DNA of 64,000 nt from Ailurus styani (GCA_002007465.1 LNAC01000018.1:4449481-4513480); one strand, 5' to 3'; shown: positions 44,231-56,820, counted from the first letter of the stretch. Made by a program: numbers and translations. Notes: generated by a model from the letters alone, not told the origin.

Positions 44231-44973
44231 CCCCTTTGTACTTGTTATGTTTCATGTAACTATGGAGACACAATACTTTCTATGCAACGAACACATGATT
44301 CTGGTTTAATGTACTCATTTTCTGAGGAACATTAAAAAAAAATTGTGGTCACTATTAAACCTTTGTGCTACTTTGGTATTTCAATGTAAATCCAGTACAT
44401 ATGTTAGTAAAATTCACGGGGGAATATAGTTAAGAACCAGAGACTTTGGATTCTTTCTAATTCCATTGAACTGCTCCTAATGAAAGCATTGGTGCCAGAA
44501 TAAAAGAAAAAATGTAATTTTTATTTGAACAAATTAGGCTATCAAATATTTTTATAAATTATAGGGTATACAAAGTTGAGTTTTGAGAATTCTATTTCTA
44601 GGCATATGACAGGCTAGACATTCAGACTGCCCTTCGCACTGGAAATAATTAAATTTAAAAAAAATCCTAAACCTCTTCAAAGCACTGAAGCATAAACTAG
44701 AAAGCAAGGAATTATCAGCTCAAAAGGAAGTAAAGTAGGAACCCAGACAGGTAACTGACAACATGGTTCAGGTATATAACACCAGAAGGCACCATTTATA
44801 TTCTATTCACCTAAATAATGTTGCTGGAATTGTTCAATTCTATGGCCTTGAAGTTGTCTTTGCCCAAACTTGTATTTGCTTAAGCTGGTGAACTTCAGCT
44901 TTGTTTTGGGTAGGGGGAGCCGGGACAGAAGATAAAGCCTAAGGCTTGGAGAATCCTATAAATACGTCATCCG
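44231..44973. other. Unannotated AT-rich sequence
   Basis: No supported feature. Confidence 0.4.
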
Positions 44974-44989
44974 ATAATAAAATAATCCT

Positions 44990-45122
44990 TGGGGTTCCTG
45001 GATGGCTCAGTCGGCGAGCCTCTGACTCTTGATTTCAGCTCAGGTCTTGATCTCATGGTTGTGAGTTCAAGCCCCGCATTAGACTCCATGCTGGGTAAGG
45101 AGCCTACTTAAAAAAATAAAAT
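44990..45122 (+). mobile_element. Can-SINE, plus, short old subtype
   Basis: Head tggggttcctggatggctca; ends soon after 'ggagcctacttaaaaaaata' without a CT-rich region. TSD ataataaaataatcct at 44974-44989 and 45123-45138, exact despite the diverged body. Confidence 0.93.
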
Positions 45123-45439
45123 ATAATAAAATAATCCTATAATAAATCTTGGACCCTTTAGGTGGGGGTGAAAAAACCTATATACCCATTTATCCTCTGA
45201 TGACTACAAGGAAAATTCCTGTGGTACTAAGCAGAGCTGAGGACCAAAAAATTCTGTTGCTGAAAGACTGTAATCTCATGATAATCTACAATCAAGATAG
45301 ATCTCAAAATCCCCAGTCTATTATTATAAGTTGAGTAGGCCCCACATGCATGGAACGGCAAAAGCAAATTGTTTCTGGAGGAATGTATCTCAATAAACCA
45401 CAAATTAATTTCTAAGGAAAATAAACAGCTCACAGTAAA

Positions 45440-46200
45440 AAACATTAAGAACCCCCCAAAAATAAGTTATATGGGTTAGAACCAGCAGAAACAACATCCA
45501 ATAGAAACAACAGAAAACTCCCACAAAGATTTCAGATATTTGAATTATCAACCACAAAAAGTGAATAACTATGTTTTATTTCTTTGAAAAAATAAAACAC
45601 AAAACAGAGAACCCCTATTCAAAACAAGAAACAACAGAAAATAGCCTAGCAGATTAAAAAAAATTCTAGAATTGAAAAACACAGTAACAAATCAATAACT
45701 CAGTGGACAGTTTTAACAGCAATTAGACACAAATGAAGAGAAAAGAACAGAAAGATATGACAACAGAAATTATCCAGCATACACTAAAAAGAGACAAGGA
45801 AGGGGTGCCTGGATGGCTCAGCTGGTTTAAGAGTCTGCCTTCAGCTCAGGTCATGATCTCAGGGTCTTAGGATCAGGCCTCATGTTGGGCTTCCTACTGA
45901 GCAGGGAGTCTGCTTCTCTGCCTCTCCCTCTGCCCTTTCCTCTGCTCGTGCTCACTCTCTTGCGTGCTCTTTCTCAAATAAATAAGTAAAATCTTTTTAA
46001 GAAAGAGAGAGAGAAGAAAAAGGAAACATGAGAGCAGTTAAAAGAAAATGTAAAATAAAGTAAGATATTCTTTAACATACATCAATCTGATTGGAGTTCC
46101 GGAAGGAGAGGAACAAGAAAATGGTACATGGGAATTATTTGAAGAGACAGTAGCAAAGAATTTTCTAGAAACAATCTGTTTCCAAACATAGATTTAAATG
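45440..46200 (+). mobile_element. Ancient L1/HAL1 ORF1-like segment, plus
   Basis: 45500-45800 is A-rich ORF1-type sequence. After a SINE it continues 'atcaatctgattggagttccggaaggagaggaacaag' and 'gaattatttgaagagacagtagcaaagaattttc', the conserved ORF1 RRM region (IIGVPEGEE...FEE...AKNF). No open frame remains. Confidence 0.7.
45801..46000 (+). mobile_element. Can-SINE, plus
   Basis: Head aggggtgcctggatggctca and tail AAATAAATAAGTAAAATCTTTTTAAG. TSD is not clean because both flanks are purine-rich. Confidence 0.92.
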
Positions 46201-46244
46201 CAAATTTGTTATTAGGAGAATGAAAAGACATTGTTGAGAGAATG

Positions 46245-46314
46245 AAAAGACTAGTCATACACAGGGAGAAAATATTTGCAAATGACATTTGACAAATGAC
46301 TTGTGTCCAGAATA

Positions 46315-46361
<47 letters not shown>

Positions 46362-47205
46362 AGAATTCTCAAAATTCAACAGTAAGAAAACAACCTGATA
46401 AAATAATGGACAAAAGATTTAAATATATATCTCATCAAAGAAGTGGCATGGATGGCAAATAAGCGATGAAAAGTTGCTCAACATTAGTCATTACCGAAAT
46501 ATAAATTAAAACCACAATGACAGCCTACTACACACCTGTTAGAAAAGCTAAAATAAAACAATCTGACAATACCAAGAGCTGGTGAGAACAGGAATCAACC
46601 ACATTCTTGCAAACACTCTTGCATTGCTGATGACCAATGCCTAATGGTATAGACACTCCAGAAGATAGTTTGGCAGTTTTTTACAAAGTTAAACATAGAC
46701 TTACCACAGCTGCAGCAATCTCAGTCTTACATATTAACCACAGTGAAATTAAAACTTATGTTCATTCAAAAACATGAGCATAAATATTAATAATAGCTTT
46801 ACTTGTAATAACCAAAAATTAAAAACAGCCCAGATTTCCATTGACTGGGCAATGAACATAGTATATCCATAAACTGGAATATTACATAGCAATAAAAAAG
46901 GAATAAACTCTTGATACACATAAGAACAAAGATAAATCTCAAAAGCATTTTGCTAAGTGAAAGAAGCCAGACTCAAAAGACTACAGATGTATGATTCCAT
47001 TTACATGACATTTCTAGAAAAGACAAACTATAGCAACAGATTACTGGTTGCCTGAGGTTAAGTGTGAGGTGAGGGTGTGATCACAAGGCAGTAGCACAGA
47101 GGAATTTTGGGGGGTTGTGTTCCATATCTTGATTGTAGTGGTAGTTTTACAATGCTACACCTTTGCCAAAGCTTATTCTTACAGTGTGTTATATAATTTT
47201 TTAAA
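46245..47205 (+). mobile_element. Ancient L1 ORF2 end and 3'UTR, plus
   Basis: Landmarks: 'ggagaaaatatttgcaaatgacatttgac', 'aattctcaaaattcaacagtaagaaaac', 'tggaatattacatagcaataaaaaagg', 'atgattccatttacatgacatttctag', then the 3'UTR. It may be the same insertion as 45440-46200 with a large internal deletion at about 46200-46245. Confidence 0.8.
46315..46361 (+). repeat. (TG)n(TA)n compound microsatellite
   Basis: About 14 TG units (46318-46345) followed by about 8 TA units, inside the old L1. Confidence 0.95.
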
Positions 47206-47351
47206 GGCAAAGATGGACAAACTGGGTAAAAATACAGTAGGGTCTCTGATGTCTCTGTTGGCCAAAGGCAAATGATGCTCAAGAAAAAGTGAGTTCAATT
47301 CTCATTCTGAAATGAGGCTATGAACCAAACCTCATTTAAAAGTGAATGGTA

Positions 47352-47565
47352 GGGTGCCTGGGTGGCTCAGTGGGTTAAAGCCTCTGCCTTCAGCTCAGGT
47401 CATGATCTCAGGGTCCTGGGATCGAGGCCCATATCAGGCTCTCTGCTCAGCAGGGAGCCTGCTTCCCCCTCTCTCTCTGCCTGCTTCTCTGCCTACTTGT
47501 GATCTCTCTCTCTCTGTGTCAAATAAATAAATAAAATCTTTTAAAAAAATTAAAAAAATAAAAAT
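47352..47565 (+). mobile_element. Can-SINE, plus, young
   Basis: Head gggtgcctgggtggctcagt. TSD aaaagtgaatggta (47338-47351) and aaaagtgaacggta (47566-47579). Confidence 0.96.
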
Positions 47566-47579
47566 AAAAGTGAACGGTA

Positions 47580-49511
47580 TTTCTAATTTTAGATTGCTAA
47601 CATATAGCAGGAAATAACCAATAGACATCAGACTTACGTAAGTATAGTTTAAGATACCATAGTTTTGTGTACCTTAAAAAACTGCAAAACATATGGAGAC
47701 TAAGAATCAAAGAGGTTGTTGAAATTGTATGTTTGAAGAAACAAGACGAGTCCTTGAATTTTTCACATTTCAGCCAGCTGTTTTGTCATTAGAAAGCTAA
47801 TTTTAGAGGGAGTAATCTTCTTATAAAATACAGTGTAATTAAGAAAAGTAGGGTTTGGGGGTTTTTTGTGGGGTTTTTTTTTTTTTGAGACTTCTAATTC
47901 AGTTTTACAGAGTGCTTGGTTTTCTGAACCAATCCAGCAACCTGAGAATATTCTGAACCATAAATCTAAGGTTAAGCCAAGAAACTTCAGGCTACAGAAT
48001 CATAATTAGCTTCTATAAGACTTGAGTTCCAGTTCCTTTATATCAATGGACTTTAAAATGAAAATAAAATTACAAATAATTTTTCCTCAATCTGTGAAAA
48101 ACAACATGGAAATCATAGTGTGTGAGATTATCCTTCCCCGCAAGCCGAGTGACTATATTTGCTTTGTAATGCATGTAAGAGAAATGTGCTTGCCTACTCT
48201 TGCTGACGACAGTAATAGCTGCTTCCCTCGCTTTCTTTTTCTGAAAGGAACCATCAGCAACTTGGAACACATTGCCACATTTTTTGAACAATGATATTAA
48301 AACAAAAAAAAAGTAAGGTGTCAAACCCAAAGAGTCAAATCTAAACCAAATAACTTAGACCACAAAGTCTAAACTAGTTTTCCCCATTTCTCAAAATTAC
48401 TGATACTGGGTGCATAACAAATCTCCAGTTTTCATTGTACCATGTAGACGCTGCCACAAATGCAGACATTCTTCGCTTTTCAGGCCAAAATTAGGCCATC
48501 CTTTTCACCCTGTTACAAAGATGAACAATGACTTTTCACAGTTAACTATCGACACAAACTAGATTAAGAGAAGACAATTTCATTAAACTCCTCACAGGTT
48601 CAAGGGCTATATGAGGAATTTAAGTGTGTTGAAAGCAGCTTATTCAGTGCATGAGTTTCTATTAAATTACGTAATAAAAATCTTAAGTTATAAATAATTC
48701 AACCAACTCCAGTCACTAGAGTAAGTTATTCCAACCACCCAAGAGCCCAAGAAACTTCTACAGAAAGAAAAAAAAAAACACCTAAGGAAACTCGCATCTT
48801 CTATTACCCTGGAATCATGCTTTTTCTGAGGCTTTAGTGTCACCTAATTATAAAATAGTGCAGCCAGTTACACGATTAAAGCCAGTGGGTAGATCATGAG
48901 ACCGCTGACTGGCTGAACATACTGGTGTGTGGTTAGGAAAACCATATTACTGAACTCTTGGCCGCTGGCTGTGACATTTATAAGAATGCTGGCAATTTAC
49001 CCATAACTAGCACTGGAAAAAAAAAGTGTTTTAAACCTTTCATTTCCACATTAAAAATGATCTTAGGTGTGTAGGAATGGAGAAAAACTGTGGACAAGTT
49101 ATTCCCATTAGGCTGGTTTTGAGTGGGCACATGTTTACAAAATGTTGTGAGATAGTCCGATAAGCAGTTCTGATGACAGCAGACTCCACAGTTATCATGA
49201 GTCATGTGCTGCCTGAGAATTTTCAGTCTATCAGAGTGACCCATATGTTGCTTTTTATCAAGTCAATTTCATTTCAGAATCAAAACTGGAAAGAAAAAAG
49301 AAAAAAGAAAACTTTAAAACCTAAACAAGTCATCTGTGGCCAGAGTGGGGGCCTCTTGCAAAAACAAAACAAAAACCAGAAAACCCATACAGACTAACAC
49401 GTTTTTGAGAAACAGGCCTTGGTTTCAGAGCATTATTGCAGCATTTAATTCATGTGCTAAAGCCTCTCGAATACTTTTAGTCCATTTTTAAAGAGTTTAT
49501 GTGCCCTCAGA
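47580..49511. other. TE-poor block, ~1.9 kb
   Basis: No assignable repeat. Contains G/T homopolymer patches at 47852-47886. The overlapping opposite frames at 48022-48330 lack motifs. No gene supported. Confidence 0.45.
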
Positions 49512-49527
49512 GATTTTACCACTTTTT

Positions 49528-49622
49528 TTAAAAAAGATTTTTTAAGTAATCTCTATAGCCAACGTGGGGCTCGAACTTAAAACCCCACACTTTCCACCGA
49601 CTGAGCCAGCCAGGCACCCCAT
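49528..49622 (-). mobile_element. Short, old Can-SINE-type element, minus
   Basis: Read on the minus strand: ggggtgcctggctggctcag, then ggttttaagttcgagcccca and gattacttaaaaaatc. It retains a tRNA-like box B (gttcgagcc) and lacks the CT-rich region. TSD gattttaccactttt at 49512-49526 and 49623-49637. Confidence 0.88.
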
Positions 49623-49637
49623 GATTTTACCACTTTT

Positions 49638-50166
49638 AAGAAAAACACTGTGGCAGTTTCCAAGCAGTAGCACTTAACTTATTTTCAGAAACTGCATTTT
49701 AGTGATCAAAGCAGTACTTGTGGAGAATAGGGTTATGTCTTCCTTACAGCGCTATGGCTGATTGTTATAGCAATCAAGAATCTTTGATATGGAGAGGGTA
49801 CAGGGCCACCTAAAGAATAACATTCTCTTAAAAAGGTGATAGCTTTCCTTATAAGAAATGACATGTGAAGTCTAGCAGGCACGATTTCATTTATTCCATT
49901 TTGATTGCCCAAGTTTTCAGCTGGGCAGTATTCTATTTCAAGGCCATTCTGTTGCAAAACTTTGCTTTGTGGCTCTAACATAGCTGTGTCTGTTGTAAAC
50001 TGGAGAAGACAGCCAAAAAAAAAAAAAAGGGAAGAAGAAGAGATCAGGGCAAAGACTACTCCGTATAATTTTTCACATGAAGATCTTGCAGTAGATGACG
50101 GATTTTTTTTAAAACCAAAATTTCTAAGTTTTCTGAGTTCCTACCCTAAATGAGCATTGTTTTTAT
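49638..50166. other. Unannotated sequence
   Basis: No supported feature; overlapping opposite frames at 49733-50153 are not convincing. Confidence 0.4.
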
Positions 50167-50184
50167 AAAAGATTACAGTGATTC

Positions 50185-50387
50185 GGGCGCCTGGGTGGCT
50201 CAGTGGGTTAAAGCCGCTGCCTTCGGCTCAGGTCACGATCCCAGGGTCCTGGGATCGAGGCCCACATCGGGCTCTCTGCTCGGCAGGGAGCCTGCTTCCT
50301 CCTCTCTCCTCTCTCTCTGCCTGCCTCTCTGCCTACTTGTAATCTCTCTCTCTGTGTCAAATGAATAAATAAAATCTTTAAAAAAAA
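50185..50387 (+). mobile_element. Can-SINE, plus, youngest subtype
   Basis: Head gggcgcctgggtggctcagt with the variants aagccgctgccttcggctca and gtgtcaaatgaataaataaa, shared with 63219-63433. Exact 18-bp TSD aaaagattacagtgattc at 50167-50184 and 50388-50405. Confidence 0.97.
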
Positions 50388-50405
50388 AAAAGATTACAGT
50401 GATTC

Positions 50406-52664
50406 CTGTGGATATGCTAAAGTTTAGGGCAAAAATGAATTAAGGATAATTAACTGTCTGAACAAATGATTTTCATCTTTATAATATGAGAATTATGAAG
50501 ACCAGTGCAGGAACAACAGTCACTCATCATTTATTGATGACTGATAAGGTATGTAGTGTTTTGTGATTCCTTCTGAGGTTCCAGGGTTTGAGATGGGGTT
50601 TAGGGATAAAAATGGGAGACCAAAAATTTATCACTTAAAATAACTGTCTGGGTTGAGGTTATTTTTGGCTGATGGAAAAAAAAGGGAGTTATGTCTGTGG
50701 AATTTCTTTTGTAAATGCTTATTTGTATGGATATATATAGGCACCTGAATGTTTTTTCCTAATGGTGATAGTTAATGATCATTCTATCCAAATATAGAAG
50801 TTGCATTAAGAACTGGGACAACTACTTTTACAAAATGAATGATAGGCAATGTGATGAAAGATCTGAGAACTACCTCAAAAAACTGTAGCCTTGATCATAA
50901 AATATTCAAAAGTAAAGAGTGGCTGAGATGCAGCTGGGGTTGTGTACTTGCAGTGAAAGGGAGGTAGCTAATTGAAGATTAAAAAGTCAGGGCTTTTCCC
51001 CCAGTATCTCCAAATCTGGACTATGATTTGCGATCTGAATAGTATCTCTGTTGTGAATGAGCCCAAACAAACAAAACCAACAAAAAAGAAAAAAATAAAA
51101 ACAACCGAGTCTTTCCGTGAGCTGCTTCATGTCTGGGCCTTTGACTCTAGTCTTGTTCTATACAGAAATTCTCTTTCCTGCTCCATCTAAAGTTATATAT
51201 TTTTGTTAAGGACCTTACAAGTTTCTCAGAGGTATCTGCACAGTTCTTGAAAATATTAGCATCATAACTTCCCATTCCAAGGACTTTAACTAGGTCAAAA
51301 AGGAAAAACTTGAGTGATGTTTCTTATGCTCCAAATATGAAGATTTCCCTGGAATTAGAAGCTAATAATCATGGTCCAGGGACATAGTCTTTTCACCACC
51401 AAAACATATGTCACACACATCTTTCCTGTTCTAGTTCCAGAAATTGACAGATCTCACTCTGTACTGGCTTAACATCTGGAACAAAACCTTGTTTCATAGA
51501 CAGTGCACTCACTCACTTAAGCCGAAAATCTTTTTCTGACAATTCAAAGTAGTGACCGTGACAAGAACAAATTATTTTGGAAGACATTTTCTCACCTACT
51601 CTAGTTAGCAGCATTGTGTCCAGGCCAGATGATATTTTATTGTCCCAAATCAGCTTCTGGTCCAGTTATTCAAATTCTCTGAATTTCTTAGTTCTGAAGA
51701 CTGAGGTTAGCAATTTCATTAGCAATTCTTCCCCAAACTTTCATCCGCCACAATTTCTAATAGCCTCTAACCTCCAGATGTCCTTGTTTCATCTTTCCTG
51801 TTGCTTTGGAAACTCCTATGTATCATCATTTAGAGTCTATTTTGCATTATTATAGTTCTTTATAAATAGACTCACTGTGTTCTCATCTTTAGGTATGAAG
51901 ATCTGTTTTATAGTGATGGCTTTTATACATAGGACTTACTAATATTCTAAAATTTTGCTTTTCCTTAAATATATGCATTGGTTGAAATATTAATATAGCT
52001 TCTATATTAGATCTTATAGATCACACTAAATCTATACGGGCAAAGTGTTTCACTTTGCACATGTTCTGTAGCAAAATAAAACCAAACCTAAGTAAGTAAA
52101 ATAGAGGGTCAAGTAAACAATTTAGCAGAGACTCTCCCAAAGCCACAACCACTTCTTACCCTAATTTATAGTTTCATTACTGGCCATACTTTTATTCTCC
52201 TTACTTACTTTAGTTTTTTCCTTAGATCTATCCCTTACATATGCTTTTGGATAATAACACTAACCTCTACTGAATTCCTCCTTCCAAGGCAGCTTAGCCA
52301 GTTTCACTTGAACTCTAGATGGCCCATATGATACAAAAGGCTATGTCCTGAAGACCCAGGAATGTAATAGTAATAATATTTCTACTGCCTTTTCTCTCCT
52401 CTATTTTTTTACCTGTCACCACTAATACGAAGCTACTATTAAACTAAAATGACCATACCTACATAGTCAACTAAATACCTCTCTCTGCTTCTTTTGCTTT
52501 AACATACCCTCCTCCTTTTATTTCTTTCTTTCTTTTTTTTTTTTTTGGCTGCATAGTGTATAACTGTTTTACAGCTGAGAAGTTGAGAGAATCCTTCCTC
52601 TATCATTTTCGGGGGCGGGGGATGATTTACTAATACTCCAATCTTTGACTAATTTTCCTGCTTT
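50406..52664. other. TE-poor block, ~2.25 kb
   Basis: No repeat or gene assigned. Small features are a poly-T / (TTTC) patch at 52520-52546 and a G run at 52611-52620. The 92-codon frame at 51577-51855 has no motif. Confidence 0.45.
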
Positions 52665-52678
52665 AAATGTTATGAAAG

Positions 52679-52874
52679 AGGTGAACCTGGGTGGTTCAGT
52701 GAGGTATGAATCTGCCTTCAGCTCAGGTCATGACCCCAGGATCCTGGGATAGAGCCTGGAGTCCAGTCGGGCTCCCCGCTCAGTGGGGAGCCTGCTTCTC
52801 CCTCTCCCTCTGCCGCTCCCCCTGTTTGTGCTCTCTCTCTCTCTGTCAAATAAGTAAGTAAAATATTTTTTTTA
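52679..52874 (+). mobile_element. Can-SINE, plus
   Basis: Head aggtgaacctgggtggttca (diverged). TSD aaatgttatgaaag at 52665-52678 and 53092-53105. The right TSD is displaced because a second SINE landed in it. Confidence 0.93.
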
Positions 52875-52884
52875 ATTTTATGAG

Positions 52885-53092
52885 GGGTGCCTGGGTGGCT
52901 CAGTCATTAAATGTCTACCTTCAGCTCAGGTCATGATCTCGGGGTCCTGGGATCGAGCCCCTCATCGGGCTCCCTGCTCGGCGGGAAGCCTACTTCTCCC
53001 TCTCCCACTCCCCCTGCTTGTGTTTCCTCTCTTGCTGTAACTCTCTCTGTCAAATAAATAAATAAATAAATATTTTAAAAAAATAAAAATAA
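52885..53092 (+). mobile_element. Can-SINE, plus, tandem with the preceding copy
   Basis: Head ggggtgcctgggtggctcag; less diverged than its neighbour. It used the neighbour's right TSD as target: aattttatga (52875-52884) and aatgttatga (53093-53102). Confidence 0.93.
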
Positions 53093-53107
53093 AATGTTAT
53101 GAAAGCT

Positions 53108-53830
53108 TACTTAATAGCACTAATCATTAGGGCAATGCAAGCTAAAATTACAATGAGATATCATCATACCCTTTTACGCCAATTAGAATAGATTAAAAAA
53201 AAAACCTGAACAACCAAATAAATCAAACCTGACAATACCAAGCGGAGCAACTGGAACTCTCATACTGCATCACTGGTGGGAATGCAATATGGTACAGCCA
53301 CAGTGAAAAACAGTGTGAGAGTTTCTGATAAACTAAGTCTTATCATAAGGCCCAGCAAGCCCACCTCTTAGGTATTTACCTAAGGAAAATGAAGACATAG
53401 GTCTACACAAAAACCTGTGTACAATCATTTATAGAAGCTTTATTTGCAATCACCAAAAACTGGAAATATCCAAATGTCCCTCAACTGGAGAATGGATAAA
53501 CAAACTGTGGTTGGACTGCTATTCAGCAGTGGAAAGAAACAAACCACTGATGTATGCAACATGCAACATGGCAAATTTTAAATGCATTATGCTAAGTAAA
53601 AAAATCAAAAACAAAAGTTACATATTGCATGATTCTATTTATTTGCCATCCTGGAAGAGGCAATATTATGGGAATAAAAATCCAATCAGTGGTTGCCAAG
53701 GGCTATGATGGAGAAATTGACTGTGTTAGTAGAACTCAATGAACTTGTAGAAGATTCTAGTATTGTTCTCATTACATGAAACTTAGTAGTAATGAAAATA
53801 GGGGAAGAAAAAAAATAATGTGCAATAAAT
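53108..53830 (+). mobile_element. Old L1 ORF2 end and 3'UTR, plus
   Basis: 'caatgcaagctaaaattacaatgagatatcatcatacc', 'catactgcatcactggtgggaatgcaatatggtac', 'ccaaatgtccctcaactggagaatggataaac' and a 3'UTR up to an A-rich end at about 53818. Confidence 0.85.
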
Positions 53831-53959
53831 CAGCCAAACAGTTATAACTAGAATGTCTGTATTCCATGAGTCATTACCTTTGGACCAAATTTAAGAGGAA
53901 GTGACCTTGTTAGCTGTCCTTTCACTATTTCCTGATAGTAAGATAAAGTTAAAAATGCT

Positions 53960-54430
53960 TTGCTTTTGCATGTAGATTTTTGGCAGTAATAATTCATTAA
54001 ACAAAATTTAATTTTAAAATACGTTAAACACACAGAACAGTGAAAAAAGCCTGTGCCCATATACATTTAATAAATGCTATAGTTTTACCATATTTGTTTA
54101 CTTTTTAAAAAGATTTTATTTATTTGACAGAGAGAGGAGAGATCACAAGTAGACAGAGAGGCAGGCAGAGGAGAGAGGGGGAAGCAGGCTCCCTACTGAG
54201 CAGAGCCTGATGCGGGGCTCGATCCCAGAACCCTGAGATCATGATCTGAGGTGAAGGCAGAAGCTTAACCCACTGAGCCACCCAGGTGTCCCTGTTTAGA
54301 TACTTCTTAAAAAAGCAATACAAGGCTACAGTTGAGGTCCCAAATTCATCCAATTTCCCACATTCCTTCCCTAGAGGTAGCCATTGTCCTGAAGCTGGTA
54401 GAGATCCTTATATTTCAGAGATTTATCCAC
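53960..54430. repeat. Probable old L1 3'UTR fragment, split by a SINE
   Basis: 'ttaattttaaaatacgttaaacacacag' before the SINE and 'acagttgaggtcccaaattcatcc...cctagaggtagccattgtcctgaa' after it recall an old L1 UTR. The assignment is weak. Confidence 0.4.
54106..54292 (-). mobile_element. Can-SINE, minus, young type
   Basis: Head rc gggacacctgggtggctcag. The flanks share only tgtttact/tgtttaga. Confidence 0.94.
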
Positions 54431-54457
54431 GTTGATAGATGTCAGGAGATTTCACCA

Positions 54458-55445
54458 CCAAATTTTTATTTAAATTTGAGCTAGTTAACATACAGTGCAA
54501 TGGAATTTAGTGATTCATCACTTAGATATAACACCCGGTGTTCATCCCAACAAGTGCCCTCTTTAAAACCAACCCATCACCCATTTAGCCCACCCCCACC
54601 CCACTTCCCTCTATCAACCTCTGTTAATAACGTTAAGAGTCTCTTAATGGTTTGCTTCACTCTCTCTCTCTTCCCACCGCCCCCCATGTTTTTCCTTAAA
54701 TTCCACATGAGTGAGATCATATGGTGTTTGTCTTTCTCTGACTGACTTATTTCACTTAGCATTTTATACTCTAGTTCCATCCATGTCATTACAAATGACA
54801 AGATTTCATTCTTTTTGATGGCTGAGTAATATTCCATTGTATACATATGCCTTTATCTATTTATCAGTCGATAGATACGTGGCTCTTTCTATAGTTTAGC
54901 TATTGTTGATAATTCTGTTATAAACATCAGGGTACATGTACCCCTTTGAATCTGTATTTTTGTATCTTTTGGTTAAATACCTAGTAGCACAATTGCTGGA
55001 GCATAGGGTAGTTCTATTTTTAACTTTCTGAGGAAACTCCATACTGTTTTCCAGAGTGGCTGCACCACTTTGCATTCCCACTAACAGTGCAAGGGGGTTC
55101 CCCTTTTTCTGCATCCTCACCAAGATCTGTTGATTCCTGTGTTGTTAATTTTAGCCATTCTGACAGATGTGAGGTGGTATCTCATCGTGGATTTGATTTG
55201 TAGTTCCCTGATGATGTATGATATTGAGCATCTTTTCATGTGCCTGTTAGCCATCTGAATGTCTTGTTTGGAAGAATGTCTATTCATGCCTTCTGCCCAT
55301 TTCTTAACTGGATTATTTGTTTTTTGGGTGTTGGTTTGAGAAGTTATTTACAGATTTAGTATACTAACCCTTTATCAGATATGTCACTTACAAATATCTT
55401 CTCCCATTCCATAGGCTGCCTCTTGGTTTTGTTGATTTTTCCTTC
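54458..55445 (-). mobile_element. Truncated carnivoran L1, minus (3'UTR and ORF2 C-terminus)
   Basis: The 3' end lies at the left ('aaatttttatttaaatttgagctagttaacatacag'). Minus-strand frames encode MEYYSAIKKNEILSFVMTWMELEYKMLSE (54577-54846) and further ORF2 pieces up to 55445, with stops and shifts. Its 3'UTR resembles 10008-10850, i.e. an intermediate-age lineage. Confidence 0.9.
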
Positions 55446-55690
55446 ACTAACTTTAATTATTGTATAGTACCCTATTGCATGATTACAGACATTTAGAATC
55501 ACTACTAGTAATCATTACTGCAAACAATACCCCAGTGAACATCTTCATAGCATCTCTTGGGGGCTATGTGTAAAAATTTCTCTAGGTGCAGGATTTTTAA
55601 ACCTTTATGGCCAATCCATATGGTGAAAAATAATTTCACATTCTGTCTCGTATATGCCTATGTGCATAGTATATCACCACAGGCTGAGTT

Positions 55691-56110
55691 GCCTAGAAGT
55701 AGATCTATGACAGAAATCTGTGTTCAGGGCATTTATTTGGGAGTGTCCTGGGATCAGCACTTGTGGCAGAGTGAAAGAAGCAGTAATGAGCAGAGAAAGT
55801 TTTGGGGTCTAATGAAGTGACATCAAAAGCAACTTGGCTGATCCCACATTCACTGTAGTGATCTTTCATCAGAGTAATTTTGAATTGGGAAAAGGGAATC
55901 AGGCCTTTATATGCCTGCACTGACCAGTTACTGGATCCAGTTCACCCAGGAAGAGGGCGTGACCTTGGGCAAGTAGCTCTCTTCCTGGAAAGAGTCCTGG
56001 AGAGGGACTCAGCTAAAGCTGTTGACGGCCAACCCTCCCAGCAGCTGCGTGAACTAACGCTTAAGTCCAGGAGCGGGAGAATCAAGGTGGCACACAAAAC
56101 CATCCCTAAC
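55691..56110. repeat. Unassigned insertion-like block, possibly an old LTR-type repeat
   Basis: Between two reversed L1 parts. Phrases such as 'gggcatttatttgggagtgtcctggga' and 'aggagcgggagaatcaaggtgg' recall an old dispersed repeat; family unknown. Open frames here are without motifs. Confidence 0.35.
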
Positions 56111-56273
56111 CTAATATTTTCTGTTCTTTTTCATTTATAAAAAATGTTTATTGTAACCCTTAAATTGATTTCACAATTCACTAATGGATCATGAATCACA
56201 GTTTGAAAAAAAAACTGCTTTAGAGTATATACTCAGAAATGGAATTGCTGGATTGTAGGGCATATGTATTTTC

Positions 56274-56480
56274 TTTTTTTTTTTTTTTTTTTAAAGATTT
56301 TATTTATTCATTTGACACAGAGAGAGAGATTACAAGTAGGCGGAGAGGCAGGCAGAGAGAGAGGAGGAGGCAGGCTCCCTGCAGAGCAGAGAGCCCGATG
56401 CGGGCCTTGATCCCAGGACCCTGGGATCATGACCTGAGCCGAAGGCAGCGGCTTTAACCCACTGAGCCACCCAGGCGCCC
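56274..56480 (-). mobile_element. Can-SINE, minus, young
   Basis: Head rc gggcgcctgggtggctcagt, 20-T run as tail. TSD ggcatatgtattttc at 56259-56273 and 56481-56495, exact. Confidence 0.96.
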
Positions 56481-56650
56481 GGCATATGTATTTTCAATTT
56501 TACTAAATATTGCCAAAGAGCTTTCCAAAAGGATTGGGCCATTTAACATTCCCAGCAAGAGAGAATGAGAGTTCCAGTTTTCCTACAGTCTCAATAACCC
56601 TTGGTATCATCAGATTTTTAAATGTTTGCTCATCTGATAGATGTATTACT

Positions 56651-56766
56651 GGGATAATACAGGAGAGAATCTGAAACCCATCCTTTGATGAAAGTGAAAA
56701 CATTCCCAATATTGTAGGACATCAAAGACTGACTTCCTGCTGGCTTATCAACCACCAAAAGACATG
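56651..56766. repeat. Unclassified ~118-bp repeat, copy B
   Basis: Same orientation as copy A at 44112-44230; shares the same start and end within a few bases and has one 4-base gap in the middle. Confidence 0.75.
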
Positions 56767-56820
56767 TGATATTTGGGTAAGGTTCAATTTTTAGACTTGC
56801 AAAATTAATCTTTTAGTCTT

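Larger units (their letters stand above)
55446..56640 (-). mobile_element. Older L1 fragments, minus, interrupted
   Basis: 55446-55690 ('attactgcaaacaataccccagtgaacatc') and 56215-56640 ('agaaatggaattgctggattgtagggcatatgtattttcaattt', 'gccaaagagctttccaaaaggattgggccatttaac') are reversed L1 ORF2-end sequence. Between them lies an unassigned ~420-bp block. Confidence 0.65.
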
